Shown here in pieces: positions 43,811-53,234 of a stretch of DNA of 64,000 bases; positions within the stretch are counted from its first letter, which is position 1; each line of letters begins with the position of its first letter. The DNA is from Streptomyces sp. NBC_00344. Its GTDB lineage: Bacteria; Actinomycetota; Actinomycetes; Streptomycetales; Streptomycetaceae. Under the pieces are notes generated by a model, which was not told the DNA's origin, did not search any database, and saw only the letters and a program-made list of their open reading frames with translations. The position numbers and the translations under genes are program-made. The stretch spans positions 3,304,501 to 3,368,500 of the forward strand of contig NZ_CP107996.1 of NCBI RefSeq assembly GCF_036088315.1, in the 5' to 3' direction.

Positions 43811-45574
43811 TTACTTCTCGACCGGCTTGCGCAGCTGGATGTTGAGCTCGCGCAGCCGGGTCTCGTCCAGCACCGTGGGCGCGCCCATCATCAGGTCCTG
43901 GGCGTTGCCGTTGAGCGGGAACGCGATGGTCTCGCGGATGTTCGGCTCGTCGGCGAGCAGCATCACGATGCGGTCGACACCAGGGGCGATGCCACCGTGC
44001 GGCGGAGCGCCGAGGCGGAAGGCGCGCAGCATTCCGGCGAACTCGTGCTCGACGGTCTCGCGGTCGTAGCCGGCGATCTCGAAGGCCTTGAGCATCAGCT
44101 CGGGCTCGTGGTTGCGGATGGCTCCCGACGACAGCTCGATGCCGTTGCAGACGATGTCGTACTGGAAGGCCAGGATGTCCAGCGGGTCCTTGTCCTCCAG
44201 GTCCCGCAGGCCGCCCTGGGGCATCGAGAAGGGGTTGTGCGAGAAGTCGATCCTCCCGGTCTCCTCGTCCTTCTCGTACATCGGGAAGTCGACGATCCAG
44301 CAGAACCGGAAGACGCCCTCCTCGAAGTGGCCGGCCCGCCTGGCCGCCTCGACGCGCACCGCGGACATGATCCGGGAGACCTCGTCGTACTCACCCGCGC
44401 CGAAGAAGACCGCGTGGCCGGGCTTGAGTTCGAGGCGCTCGGTGAGCGCGGCGATGTCCGCGTCGGTGAGGAACTTCGCGATCGGGCCCGCGAGCGCGCC
44501 GTCGTCACCGACCCGCACCCAGGCCAGGCCCTTGGCGCCCTGCTCGACGGCGTAGGCGCCGAGGCCGTCGAAGAACTTACGGGACTGGCCCGCGGTGTCC
44601 GGGACCGGCAGGGCACGGACGTGCTTGCCGGCGAAGGCCTTGAAGCCGGAGTCCGCGAAGACGTCCGAGACATCGGCGAGTTCCAGTTTGGCGCGCAGAT
44701 CGGGCTTGTCGTTGCCGTACTTCAGCATCGACTCGCGGAACGGGATGCGCGGGAACGGCGATGTGACGTGACGGCCGTTGCCGAACTGCTCGAAGAGCTC
44801 GGTCATCAGCTTCTCGATCGGCCGGAAGACGTCCTCCTGCTCGACGAAGCTCATCTCGACGTCGAGCTGGTAGAACTCGCCCGGCGAACGGTCCGCCCGG
44901 GCGTCCTCGTCGCGGAAGCAGGGCGCGATCTGGAAATAGCGGTCGAACCCGGAGATCATCAGCAGCTGCTTGAACTGCTGCGGGGCCTGCGGCAGAGCGT
45001 AGAACTTGCCGGGGTGCAGACGGGAGGGGACCACGAAGTCACGGGCGCCCTCGGGGGAGGTCGCGGTGAGGATCGGCGTCGCCATCTCGTTGAAGCCCAG
45101 CTCGGTCATCTTGTGCCGCATCGCGGAGATGACCGCGGTGCGCAGCATGATGTTGCGGTGCATCCGCTCACGGCGCAGGTCGAGGAAGCGGTACTCCAGG
45201 CGCCGCTCCTCGTTGACGCCGTCCTCGGCGTTGATGGTGAAGGGGAGCGGGGCGGCGGCGCCCAGCACCTCGACCGCCGAGACCTCGATCTCGACCTCAC
45301 CGGTCGGCAGCTCGGCGTTGACGTTCTCGGCACCGCGTGCCGAGACCTGGCCGTCGATCCGGACGACGGTCTCCTTGGTGACCTTGGAGAGCTCTTCGTT
45401 CGCCGGGGTGCCGGGGCGGGCCACGAGCTGCGTGATGCCGTAGTGGTCACGAAGATCGATGAAGAGAATGCCGCCCAGGTCTCGGCGATTGTGCAGCCAG
45501 CCGCTCAGCCGCACGTCGGAGCCGACGTCGGAGGCGCGGAGCTCACCGCACGTGTGGGACCTGTACCGATGCAT
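43811..45574 (-). CDS. aspS: Aspartyl-tRNA synthetase
   Basis: A 587-residue class II synthetase that charges tRNA-Asp (and possibly tRNA-Asn). The N-terminal OB-fold anticodon domain ([21 protein letters not shown] in two blocks) is followed by the catalytic core: motif 1 region, motif 2 [20 protein letters not shown] and motif 3 [12 protein letters not shown]. The bacterial GAD insertion (about 300-410) is present. Length matches bacterial AspRS. The ATG at 45572-45574 gives [10 protein letters not shown] as in other Streptomyces; an adjacent ATG adds one Met. It ends at a strong terminator. Confidence 0.97.
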   Translation of the reverse strand: MHRYRSHTCGELRASDVGSDVRLSGWLHNRRDLGGILFIDLRDHYGITQLVARPGTPANEELSKVTKETVVRIDGQVSARGAENVNAELPTGEVEIEVSAVEVLGAAAPLPFTINAEDGVNEERRLEYRFLDLRRERMHRNIMLRTAVISAMRHKMTELGFNEMATPILTATSPEGARDFVVPSRLHPGKFYALPQAPQQFKQLLMISGFDRYFQIAPCFRDEDARADRSPGEFYQLDVEMSFVEQEDVFRPIEKLMTELFEQFGNGRHVTSPFPRIPFRESMLKYGNDKPDLRAKLELADVSDVFADSGFKAFAGKHVRALPVPDTAGQSRKFFDGLGAYAVEQGAKGLAWVRVGDDGALAGPIAKFLTDADIAALTERLELKPGHAVFFGAGEYDEVSRIMSAVRVEAARRAGHFEEGVFRFCWIVDFPMYEKDEETGRIDFSHNPFSMPQGGLRDLEDKDPLDILAFQYDIVCNGIELSSGAIRNHEPELMLKAFEIAGYDRETVEHEFAGMLRAFRLGAPPHGGIAPGVDRIVMLLADEPNIRETIAFPLNGNAQDLMMGAPTVLDETRLRELNIQLRKPVEK

Positions 45575-45677
45575 CATTCATCCAGTTCTTCGCGAGACAG
45601 GCGGGAAAGGGTGTAGCGGGAACCAGGGTACCGCCGGGCACCTGGCCCCTCGGTGGCGGTTGCCCGCCCAACCTTCC

Positions 45678-45683
45678 TAAAGT
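45678..45683 (+). promoter_or_regulatory. -10 box of the leaderless SpoIIE-type gene transcript
   Basis: TAAAGT ends 6 nt before the ATG at 45690; no ribosome site is visible. Confidence 0.45.
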
Positions 45684-45689
45684 GGGTCA

Positions 45690-47825
45690 ATGCGCACCGA
45701 GGACGTGCTGGCAGCCCTCGCCACGGGACTGTGGCGCTGGGACACCGCGACCGGGATGGCCAGCGTCGACGCCGAGGCTGCCCGGCTCCTGGGGCTGCCG
45801 CCCGAGGCCGTCACCCTCACGGAGGCCGCCGCGCGCTCCCGGTTTCACCCCTCCGACTGGAACGAGGTCAACGGGATCGTGACCCTGGCGGTCTCCGAGG
45901 GCACCCTGGCCGAGGCCAGACTGCGCATCGTGGACGGGACGGGCCAGGTGCTGCGCACCGTACGCAGCCGTTCCAAGCCCACCGCCAACGGGGACGACTA
46001 CGTGCTGATCGGCACCCTGCAGGAGGTCGCGGAACCCCCGCCGGGGGCCGCGGCCACCACCCCGGTCACCGGCGACTGGCGCCGATCCCGGGAAGCGTTC
46101 CTGCTGGACGCGGGGCGCGCGCTGGCCGAGGCCGCATCCACCGAGGAGGTGCTGCGGGTCGCCGCCTCGCTTTCCATGCCGGGGTTCGAACCGGACGGCC
46201 TCGCGGTGTTCGGCATCACGGGCGACTGGCTGACACTGATCGGGCACCGCGGTCAGACGCCCGGTATGGACGGGCCGCTGGGAGACTTCCCGATGAGTAC
46301 GGCCGCGGACTATCCGGCAGCGGAGGTGGCCAGGACCGGCCGGGCCGTCTATCTGCCGACCCCCGGCTCCTACCGGTCGCGCTACCCCGCTGTCCGGCCG
46401 GAGGTGAAACTCTTCAACCGGCAGTCCTGGGCCTTCGTACCGCTCGTCGACGCGGGTGTGACGATCGGTGCCTGGATGGCCGCCTTCGCCTATCCGGTGC
46501 GCTTCTCGCCGGAGGAGCGCTCGGTGCTGACGACGGTCGCCAGGATGCTGGCGCAGGCCCTCGCCCGCGCCGGGGCCGCCGACAACGAACGCGAGCTGTC
46601 GCTGGGGCTGCAGCGTTCGATGATGCCGGCCCTGGGTCCCGGCATCCCGGGGATGAAGGTCGCCGCACGGTACGTACCCACCGGCGGCGGACTGCAGGTC
46701 GGCGGCGACTGGTACGACATGATCCCGCTGCCCGGCGGCACCGGCCGGGTCGCCCTGGTCATCGGTGATGTGCAGGGCCACGACGTACGGGCCGCGGGGC
46801 TGATGGGCCAGCTGCGGATCGCGCTGCGCGCCTATGCCTCGGAGGGACATCCGCCGGACGCGGTGCTCTCCCGCGCCTCGCGCTTCCTCTACGGCATCAC
46901 GGACACCCATGACGAGGAGGGCGACGATGCCGGGCTCCGCTTCGCCACCTGCCTCTATGCCGAGGTCGACCCGGCGACCGGCACCCTCGACATCGCCCGG
47001 GCCGGTCATCCCGACCCGGCCATCAGAACGGTCGACCGCACGGTCCTGGTGAGGGCCGTGGACGGCGGGCTGCCTCTCGGCGTCGAGCCGGACAGCGACT
47101 ACCCGACGAACCGGCTGGTGCTGCAGCCCGGCGAGACCCTGCTGATCTGCACCGACGGGCTGATCGAGACCGGTGGCCACGACCTCGAAACAGGCTGGTC
47201 ACGGATCCGGACGACCTTGGAACAGCACGCCGACGACAGTCTGGAGACACTCGCCGACGCACTGGTGCAGGCCGTCCACGCGCCGCCCGGGCGCCGGCAC
47301 ACCGGGCCGCTCTCCGACCGCCGCGAGGACGACATCGCGGTGCTGCTCATGCACCGCGCGGGCGAGCCGGTGCGCAGGGGCGTGCCGCGGCGCATCACCC
47401 TGACCGTGGCTCAGTCCCAGCCGGAGCGGATCTCGGCGTCGCGGCGTCAGCTGAGGGAACTGCTGCACGACTGGACCGACCCCGAACAGGTCGACTCCGC
47501 GGTGCTGATGGTCTCCGAGATGATGACCAACGTCCTGGTCCATACGGACGGCGACGCGATGCTGACAGCGGAGGTCACCGGTGAGCCCGGTGGCCGCCGG
47601 CTGCGGGGGGAGGTGGCTGATTCCAGCGACGAACTCCCGCACAAGCGGCGGCCGGGTGAGATGGCGTCATCGGGGCGCGGACTGATGCTGACGGAACTGC
47701 TCGCGGATCGCTGGGGGGTGGATCCGCGGGGCGCGGGAAAGGCGATCTGGTTCGAGCTCTACGAATCGGGGGCGGGCGTGGCCCCGGTCGGCGCGCCAGG
47801 GCCCTCCGGGGTGTCCGTCCCGTAG
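45690..47825 (+). CDS. PAS-GAF-SpoIIE phosphatase with C-terminal HATPase (anti-sigma-type) domain
   Basis: A 711-residue signalling protein. A PAS domain (about 1-110) and a GAF domain (about 135-300) precede a PP2C-type SpoIIE domain (about 310-555; VGGDWYDMIP, VIGDVQGHD, LICTDGLIE, RREDDIAVLL). The C-terminal domain (about 570-690) is a RsbW/SpoIIAB-like ATPase (VSEMMTNVLVHT, SSGRGLMLTELLADRWGV). Such proteins dephosphorylate anti-anti-sigma factors and phosphorylate or bind partners in stress or development control; Streptomyces has many. Its last 67 nt overlap the convergent AI-2E gene. Partner proteins are not encoded nearby. Confidence 0.92.
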   Translation: MRTEDVLAALATGLWRWDTATGMASVDAEAARLLGLPPEAVTLTEAAARSRFHPSDWNEVNGIVTLAVSEGTLAEARLRIVDGTGQVLRTVRSRSKPTANGDDYVLIGTLQEVAEPPPGAAATTPVTGDWRRSREAFLLDAGRALAEAASTEEVLRVAASLSMPGFEPDGLAVFGITGDWLTLIGHRGQTPGMDGPLGDFPMSTAADYPAAEVARTGRAVYLPTPGSYRSRYPAVRPEVKLFNRQSWAFVPLVDAGVTIGAWMAAFAYPVRFSPEERSVLTTVARMLAQALARAGAADNERELSLGLQRSMMPALGPGIPGMKVAARYVPTGGGLQVGGDWYDMIPLPGGTGRVALVIGDVQGHDVRAAGLMGQLRIALRAYASEGHPPDAVLSRASRFLYGITDTHDEEGDDAGLRFATCLYAEVDPATGTLDIARAGHPDPAIRTVDRTVLVRAVDGGLPLGVEPDSDYPTNRLVLQPGETLLICTDGLIETGGHDLETGWSRIRTTLEQHADDSLETLADALVQAVHAPPGRRHTGPLSDRREDDIAVLLMHRAGEPVRRGVPRRITLTVAQSQPERISASRRQLRELLHDWTDPEQVDSAVLMVSEMMTNVLVHTDGDAMLTAEVTGEPGGRRLRGEVADSSDELPHKRRPGEMASSGRGLMLTELLADRWGVDPRGAGKAIWFELYESGAGVAPVGAPGPSGVSVP

Positions 47826-48856
47826 CGTTTGCGCAGTTCGCCGATCACCCCGAACGCGGCCGCGGCCACCGGTACGGCGAGCAGCATCCCCAGCAGCCCC
47901 GCGATACCGGCACCCGCGGTCAGCGAGATCATCACCATCGCCGGATGCATCTGGACCGTACGGCTCTGGATCACCGGCTGGAGCACGTGCCCCTCCAGCA
48001 CCTGGACGGCCAGCACGATGCCCAGCGCCCAGAGCGCGATGACGAAGCCCCGGTCGGCGAGCGCGACCAGCACGGCCACAGCCCCCGAGATGAACGCCCC
48101 GAGATAGGGAATGTAGGCCCCGACGAACACCAGCGCGCCCAGCCCCAGGGCTCCCGGCACCCGCAGGATCAGCAGGCCGACGGTGATGCACAGGGCGTCG
48201 ATGAGAGCGATGACGGTGGTGCCGCGCATAAAGCCCTCGACCGCCTCGAAGGCGCGTCCGGCCATCGCCTCGACGGCGGGTACCGCGGCTCGCGGGGCGA
48301 TGGCGTACGCGATACCCCGCGCCCGCTCCGCGTCGCGGAGGAAGAAGAACGTCAGCAGCAGCGCCAGTACACCGGTCGCGATGAGCGTCCCGATCACGCT
48401 CAGTCCGGCGAGCACACCACCCGCCGCGCTGGCCCCGAACTTTCCGAGCAGGTTCTTGGCGTTGCCGGCGATATTGGTGATGCCGTCTCCGGTGGCCACT
48501 CCGAAATGGTCGGCGACCCACTGTCCCGCTTCCTTGAGCGAGGCGACGATCTCGTCACCGGTGTCGAGCAGCGCGGTGACCACGATGTATCCGGCGCCGC
48601 CGACCACCGCGACCATCAGGGCGCAGGTGAGACCCGCCGCGAGCGACGGGTTCAGCCTCATCCGCACCAGCCGGCGGTGCACCGGCCCCAGCAGCGCGGT
48701 CCCCAGCAGGGCCAGCAGCACCGGTGTGACGGCGGACTTGAACGTCACGCACAGCCAGACCGCGATGGAGGCCACCCCCGTGACGAGCAGGACCACCACG
48801 CACCAGGCGGCCAGCCGTCTGACCGGCTCGGGGAGGAGGGGCTTGTCCGGCTGCAC
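47759..48856 (-). CDS. AI-2E family transporter
   Basis: A 365-residue membrane protein of the AI-2E (PerM/TqsA) family with about eight helices. TM1-2 lie at about 20-65, a periplasmic helical segment (DTGDEIVASLKEAGQWV) follows, then the TM block with LFVGAYIPYLGAFISG-like VGAYIPYLGAFISG and the conserved LEGHVLQPVIQSRTVQMHPAMVM stretch in two pieces. Members include Na+/H+ antiporters and the proposed AI-2 exporter; function here is not known. The GTG at 48854-48856 has GGGGAC before it. It overlaps the convergent SpoIIE-type gene by 67 nt at the 3' ends. Confidence 0.9.
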   Translation of the reverse strand: MQPDKPLLPEPVRRLAAWCVVVLLVTGVASIAVWLCVTFKSAVTPVLLALLGTALLGPVHRRLVRMRLNPSLAAGLTCALMVAVVGGAGYIVVTALLDTGDEIVASLKEAGQWVADHFGVATGDGITNIAGNAKNLLGKFGASAAGGVLAGLSVIGTLIATGVLALLLTFFFLRDAERARGIAYAIAPRAAVPAVEAMAGRAFEAVEGFMRGTTVIALIDALCITVGLLILRVPGALGLGALVFVGAYIPYLGAFISGAVAVLVALADRGFVIALWALGIVLAVQVLEGHVLQPVIQSRTVQMHPAMVMISLTAGAGIAGLLGMLLAVPVAAAAFGVIGELRKRYGTDTPEGPGAPTGATPAPDS

Positions 48857-48924
48857 GTCCCCAGCGGACCACGCGGCCAGGAGCGCAGCGCGCTCATCGG
48901 GGCCGGGCGGGTGACGTAGCGTCA

Positions 48925-48969
48925 GCCGGTGCGGGCGGGGAAACCCGGGGGAATCCCACCCGCACCGGC
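48925..48969 (-). terminator. Terminator downstream of the pirin gene
   Basis: GCCGGTGCGGG (48925-48935) pairs with CCCGCACCGGC (48959-48969) across a 23-nt loop that itself contains GGG/CCC pairing. It lies 22 nt past the pirin stop. Confidence 0.6.
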
Positions 48970-48990
48970 CACGACGACCGGCCCCGGACG

Positions 48991-49947
48991 CTACATCCCG
49001 TGGACCGCCGGGACCGTGCCCAGCCGTCCCCGCTGGAAGTCGTCGAACGCCTGCTTGAGCTCCGCCTCACTGTTCATCACGAACGGTCCGTAGTGCGCCA
49101 TCGGCTCCCGGATGGGCCGGCCGCCCAGCAGCACGACCTCCAGGTCCGGCGTGTGCGAGTCCTGGTTCTCGTCCGCACGGACGGTCAGCGAGGAGCCGGT
49201 GCCGAAGACGGCGGTCTGGCCGAGGTGGACCGGGCGGCGGTCGGCGCCGACCGTACCGCGGCCCGCGAGCACATACGCCAGACCGTTGAAGTCCTCACGC
49301 CAGGGCAGGGTGACCTCGGCCCCCGGCCGCACCGTCGCGTGCACCATCGTGATCGGGGTGTGGGTGACGCCGGGGCCCTCGTGGCCGTCCAGCTCACCGG
49401 CGATGACCCGCAGCAGTGCGCCACCGTCGGGGGAGGTGAGCAGCTGGACCTGGCCACCACGGATGTCCTGGTAGCGCGGAGGCATCATCTTGTCCTTCGC
49501 CGGGAGGTTCACCCACAGCTGGAGGCCGTGGAAGAGCCCGCCGCTCATGACCAGCGACTCCGGCGGCGCCTCGATGTGGAGCAGGCCGGAACCGGCCGTC
49601 ATCCACTGGGTGTCGCCGTTGGTGATGGTGCCCCCACCGCCGTTGGAGTCCTGGTGGTCGAAGATGCCGTCGATGATGTACGTGACGGTCTCGAAGCCCC
49701 GGTGCGGATGCCAGGGTGTCCCTTTCGGCTCCCCGGGCTGGTAGTCCACCTCGCCCATCTGATCCATCATGATGAACGGGTCGAGGTACTGGTAGTTGAT
49801 GCCGGCGAAGGCACGGCGCACCGGGAAGCCCTCGCCCTCGAAGCCCCCGGGCGCGGTGGACACCGCCAGCACCGGGCGCGGTACAGCACCCTCGGGCGCG
49901 GCGACGCGCTTCAGGGTCAGCGGATTCTCGACGGTCACGGCAGGCAT
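48991..49947 (-). CDS. Pirin family protein (bicupin)
   Basis: A 318-residue bicupin. The N-terminal cupin has the metal-binding block HPHRGFETVTYIIDG (about 82-96) and a further His in GLLHIEAPPES; the C-terminal pirin domain follows with LVLGGRPI-like LLGGRPIREP near residue 275. Bacterial pirins act as quercetinases or as redox-dependent partners of enzymes such as pyruvate dehydrogenase. The ATG at 49945-49947 has AGGAGGG 8 nt upstream; the longer reading to 50007 is not supported. It is alone, with an upstream A+T-rich stretch (49970-50000) that probably holds its promoter. Confidence 0.92.
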   Translation of the reverse strand: MPAVTVENPLTLKRVAAPEGAVPRPVLAVSTAPGGFEGEGFPVRRAFAGINYQYLDPFIMMDQMGEVDYQPGEPKGTPWHPHRGFETVTYIIDGIFDHQDSNGGGGTITNGDTQWMTAGSGLLHIEAPPESLVMSGGLFHGLQLWVNLPAKDKMMPPRYQDIRGGQVQLLTSPDGGALLRVIAGELDGHEGPGVTHTPITMVHATVRPGAEVTLPWREDFNGLAYVLAGRGTVGADRRPVHLGQTAVFGTGSSLTVRADENQDSHTPDLEVVLLGGRPIREPMAHYGPFVMNSEAELKQAFDDFQRGRLGTVPAVHGM

Positions 49948-50078
49948 GGCGGCCCTCCTAGCAGGGATGCTCGTCCATAAAGTAGTTGAATGGTGAACAT
50001 CTAGCAAGCCGTACTGATTCCCGCGGGGTGGAGCTCAGGGAGAACGGCCTGGTCAGCCGCCCACAAGAGGGGCGGCTC

Positions 50079-50528
50079 TCATCCGTACATACGGCGCATG
50101 GCGAAGTCGACCATCTGCTCCACGGCCTTCGCGTCGAAGACCATCCGGTGCTCGCCCTCCATGTCGAGGACGAAGCCGTACCCGGTGGGCAGCAGATCGA
50201 TCACCTCGGCCCCGGTGATCACAAAGTACTTGGACTCCTTGCCCGCGTACTTACGCAGTTCCTTCAGCGAGGTGAACATCGGGATGACGGGCTGCTGGGT
50301 GTTGTGCAGCGCCAGGAACCCGGGGTTGTCGCCGCGGGGGCAGTAGACCTTCGACGTGGCGAAGACCTGCTGGAAGTCCTCGGCGGCCATCGACCCGGTG
50401 GTGAAGGCCCGCACGCCGTCGGCGAGCGAGGGCGGCGACGGCTCCGGGTACAGCGGCTGACCGCCGTAGCCGGACTGCGGGGCGGCGTACTGCTGCTGGG
50501 CGCCCTGGTTCTGGTCGTAGCCGTACAT
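50079..50528 (-). CDS. SseB-domain protein
   Basis: A 149-residue protein with a Gln/Tyr/Gly-rich N-terminal stretch (residues 1-30) followed by a SseB-like domain: TSKVYCPRGDNPGFLALHNTQQPVIPMFTS in two blocks, and TGYGFVLDMEGEHRMVFD near the C-terminus. SseB was named as an enhancer of serine sensitivity in E. coli; its activity is unknown. The ATG at 50526-50528 follows a -10 box by 7 nt, so the mRNA is probably leaderless. It is divergent from the acyl-CoA dehydrogenase gene with 152 nt between. Confidence 0.88.
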   Translation of the reverse strand: MYGYDQNQGAQQQYAAPQSGYGGQPLYPEPSPPSLADGVRAFTTGSMAAEDFQQVFATSKVYCPRGDNPGFLALHNTQQPVIPMFTSLKELRKYAGKESKYFVITGAEVIDLLPTGYGFVLDMEGEHRMVFDAKAVEQMVDFAMRRMYG

Positions 50529-50535
50529 GCGCGCA

Positions 50536-50541
50536 AGGGTA
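50536..50541 (-). promoter_or_regulatory. -10 box of the leaderless sseB-like transcript
   Basis: TACCCT (minus strand) ends 7 nt before the ATG at 50526-50528, with no ribosome site. Confidence 0.45.
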
Positions 50542-50680
50542 CTGAGTAAAAGGGCAGTGCCGCAGCGCCGGTCTCGTCACACTTGCCCCATAGGGCTTGC
50601 ATCTTATTACTGACGGGTAGCATCATCGTAGCTACTTGCTGGTATTCGTTACAGGTACGCGTTACGAGAGGGCCGTCGCC

Positions 50681-52507
50681 ATGGGGCACTACAAGTCGAA
50701 TCTCCGCGACATCGAGTTCAACCTCTTCGAGGTCCTCGGCCGCGACAAGCTGTACGGCACAGGGCCGTTCGCCGAGATGGACGTCGAGACCGCGAAGAGC
50801 ATCCTCGACGAGGTCGCCCGCCTCGCGGAGAACGAACTGGCGGAGTCCTATGCCGACGCCGACCGCAACCCGCCGGTCTTCGACCCGGAGACCAACACCG
50901 CACCCGTGCCGGACACCTTCAAGAAGTCCTACCAGGCCTTCATGGACTCCGAGTACTGGCGCCTCGGCCTGCCCGAGGAGATCGGCGGCACCACCTCGCC
51001 GCGCTCCCTGATCTGGGCGTACGCGGAGCTGCTGCTCGGCGCCAACCCCGCCGTCTGGATGTACTCCTCCGGCCCGGCCTTCGCCGGGATCCTCTTCGAG
51101 GAGGGCACCGAGGAGCAGAAGAAGATCGCGGAGATAGCGGTCGAGAAGCAGTGGGGTTCGACGATGGTCCTCACCGAGCCGGACGCCGGCTCGGACGTGG
51201 GCGCAGGCCGGACCAGGGCCGTACAGCAGGACGACGGCTCCTGGCACATCGAGGGCGTGAAGCGCTTCATCACCTCGGGCGAGCACGACATGTCCGAGAA
51301 CATCATTCACTACGTCCTGGCGCGCCCCGAGGGAGCCGGCCCCGGCACCAAGGGCCTGTCGCTCTTCATGGTCCCGAAGTTCGAGTTCGACTGGACCACC
51401 GGCGAGCTGGGCGACCGCAACGGCGTGTACGCCACGAACGTCGAGCACAAGATGGGCCTGAAGGCCTCCAACACCTGCGAGATGACCTTCGGCGACCAGC
51501 ACCCCGCCAAGGGCTGGCTGATCGGTGACAAGCACGAGGGCATCCGCCAGATGTTCCGCATCATCGAGTTCGCCCGGATGATGGTCGGCACCAAGGCCAT
51601 CGCCGCCCTCTCGACCGGTTACCTGAACGCGCTGGAGTACGCCAAGGAGCGCGTCCAGGGCCCCGACCTCGCGCAGTTCATGGACAAGTCCGCGCCGAAG
51701 GTCACCATCACGCACCACCCCGATGTGCGCCGCTCGCTGATGACCCAGAAGGCGTACGCGGAGGGCATGCGCACCCTGGTGCTCTACACCGCCTCCGTCC
51801 AGGACGCCATTCAGGAGAAGGAAGCGGCGGGCGAGGACGCCAAGGCGCTGCACGGCCTCAACGACCTGCTGCTGCCGATCGTGAAGGGCTACGGCTCGGA
51901 GCGGTCCTACGAGCAGCTCGCCCAGTCGCTGCAGACCTTCGGCGGCTCCGGCTACCTCCAGGAGTACCCGGTCGAGCAGTACATCCGGGACGCCAAGATC
52001 GACACCCTCTACGAGGGCACCACCGCGATCCAGGGCCAGGACTTCTTCTTCCGGAAGATCGTCCGCGACCAGGGCGCGGCGCTGAACACCCTCTCCGAGG
52101 AGATCAAGAAGTTCCTCGCGTCCGACCCGGGCGGCGAGGAGCTGGACGCGGCCCGTGAGCAGCTGGCCAAGGCCGCTGTGGACCTCGAGGCGATCGTCGG
52201 CACGATGATCACCGACCTCACCGCGACCGGCGAGGACGTCAAGAACATCTACAAGGTGGGTCTCAACACCACCCGCCTGCTGCTGTCCTCCGGCGATGTC
52301 GTGGTGTCCTACCTGCTGCTCAAGAGCGCAGCGGTGGCCGCCGAGAAGCTGCCGAACGCCTCCGCGAAGGACAAGTCCTTCTACCAGGGCAAGATCGCGG
52401 CCGCGAAGTTCTTCGCCGCGAACATCCTGCCGGACGTGAGCGTCCAGCGTGCGCTGGCCGAGACGGTCGACAACTCGCTGATGGAGCTGGACGAGGCGGC
52501 GTTCTAG
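50681..52507 (+). CDS. Acyl-CoA dehydrogenase (long FadE type with extra C-terminal domain)
   Basis: A 608-residue acyl-CoA dehydrogenase, longer than the common 380-400 residues because of N- and C-terminal extensions as in actinobacterial FadE5-like enzymes. It oxidises acyl-CoA at C2-C3 using FAD. FAD/substrate block [17 protein letters not shown] (about 166-182), [24 protein letters not shown] in two blocks, and the catalytic Glu in [13 protein letters not shown] (about 445) are visible. The ATG at 50681 has GAGAGGG upstream. A palindrome-like TTACTGACGGGTAG upstream may be an operator. A strong terminator follows. Confidence 0.93.
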   Translation: MGHYKSNLRDIEFNLFEVLGRDKLYGTGPFAEMDVETAKSILDEVARLAENELAESYADADRNPPVFDPETNTAPVPDTFKKSYQAFMDSEYWRLGLPEEIGGTTSPRSLIWAYAELLLGANPAVWMYSSGPAFAGILFEEGTEEQKKIAEIAVEKQWGSTMVLTEPDAGSDVGAGRTRAVQQDDGSWHIEGVKRFITSGEHDMSENIIHYVLARPEGAGPGTKGLSLFMVPKFEFDWTTGELGDRNGVYATNVEHKMGLKASNTCEMTFGDQHPAKGWLIGDKHEGIRQMFRIIEFARMMVGTKAIAALSTGYLNALEYAKERVQGPDLAQFMDKSAPKVTITHHPDVRRSLMTQKAYAEGMRTLVLYTASVQDAIQEKEAAGEDAKALHGLNDLLLPIVKGYGSERSYEQLAQSLQTFGGSGYLQEYPVEQYIRDAKIDTLYEGTTAIQGQDFFFRKIVRDQGAALNTLSEEIKKFLASDPGGEELDAAREQLAKAAVDLEAIVGTMITDLTATGEDVKNIYKVGLNTTRLLLSSGDVVVSYLLLKSAAVAAEKLPNASAKDKSFYQGKIAAAKFFAANILPDVSVQRALAETVDNSLMELDEAAF

Positions 52508-52550
52508 CCGACCCGTTCCGGCCAACTCCGCTCGGCCGGCCTGTTCATCA

Positions 52551-52588
52551 CGGCGGCGCGGCCCCAACTCTTCGGGGCCGCGCCGCCG
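52551..52588. terminator. Strong terminator after the acyl-CoA dehydrogenase gene
   Basis: Fifteen-base-pair perfect arms (52551-52565 and 52574-52588) flank an 8-nt loop, 44 nt after the stop and between convergent genes. Confidence 0.85.
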
Positions 52589-52638
52589 TTGTGCTGTCCG
52601 TGACACGGCGCGCACCGGCCGGACATCCGCACGGCCGG

Positions 52639-53046
52639 TCAGTGGAGCGGCTCATGGTTGCGGCGCCACACACGGGTCAGCGCCGGTGAACCGACGGGGG
52701 CCGGTTTCGCCCCGCAGACGTCGAAGTGACTGATCCGGCAGGTGCCGTCGGGCACGGCCGAGCGCAGACCGACCGCGGTGCCGTCCCCTGCGACGCGGTA
52801 GCGGCTGCCCGGCGGGACGGCCCCGGTCCTGAGCTCCCCCGGCTCCATCAGCATCCACCGGCCGCGTTCCGTCCGGCACCACAGCGCTTGCGCGCCGCAG
52901 TCACGGCACCGTGCGGCCCCCCGCGGCGCATCCTGCTCAGGCCGCGAAGTGCACTGTGCGCGCCGGGATGTCGCCGCTTCGAGCACCTGCCCGACGATCT
53001 CCCCGAGCAGCACGGGCTCCCTCGTACCGGATGCGTGATCGACCAT
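52639..53046 (-). CDS. DUF6083-type hypothetical protein
   Basis: A 135-residue protein of unknown function. A zinc-like cysteine cluster CRDCGAQALWCRTE lies at about residues 47-60, followed by RWMLMEPGEL, VPPGSRYRVAGDGTAVGL and CRISHFDVC. This order matches the streptomycete family DUF6083. The start is uncertain: I use the ATG at 53044-53046 (MVDHASG) because the protein family begins near here; the open frame extends further upstream into sequence that lacks similarity. No ribosome site is obvious. It converges with the acyl-CoA dehydrogenase gene and is divergent from the M18 peptidase gene. Confidence 0.7.
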   Translation of the reverse strand: MVDHASGTREPVLLGEIVGQVLEAATSRRAQCTSRPEQDAPRGAARCRDCGAQALWCRTERGRWMLMEPGELRTGAVPPGSRYRVAGDGTAVGLRSAVPDGTCRISHFDVCGAKPAPVGSPALTRVWRRNHEPLH

Positions 53047-53221
53047 GCACGGATCGTCGCACCCGGCACTGACATCCCGCAGGAATACCGGCTGCTCCGG
53101 GCTCTCGCGCACCGGCCCGGCCGGAGCGGCGAAGCAGCCCGCGGGGGTCCTCCACCGCAGCGTTCCCGCCACCCCGCGGGGCGCCCCCCATTCCGGAGGG
53201 CGGGGCCGCCACTGCGGTCGT

Positions 53222-53227
53222 TAGGGT
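53222..53227 (+). promoter_or_regulatory. -10 box of the leaderless M18 aminopeptidase transcript
   Basis: TAGGGT ends 7 nt before the ATG at 53235. It overlaps an upstream in-frame GTG (53226), which rules that start out. Confidence 0.5.
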
Positions 53228-53234
53228 GGCAGCC

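Noticed and set aside
50264..52615. Long minus-strand frame (783 residues) over the acyl-CoA dehydrogenase gene
   Set aside because: Antisense shadow. Codon third-position GC favours the plus-strand gene, which has intact FAD and catalytic motifs.
53226..53234. GTG start of the M18 aminopeptidase gene
   Set aside because: It lies within the -10 box TAGGGT; the ATG at 53235 is the correct start.
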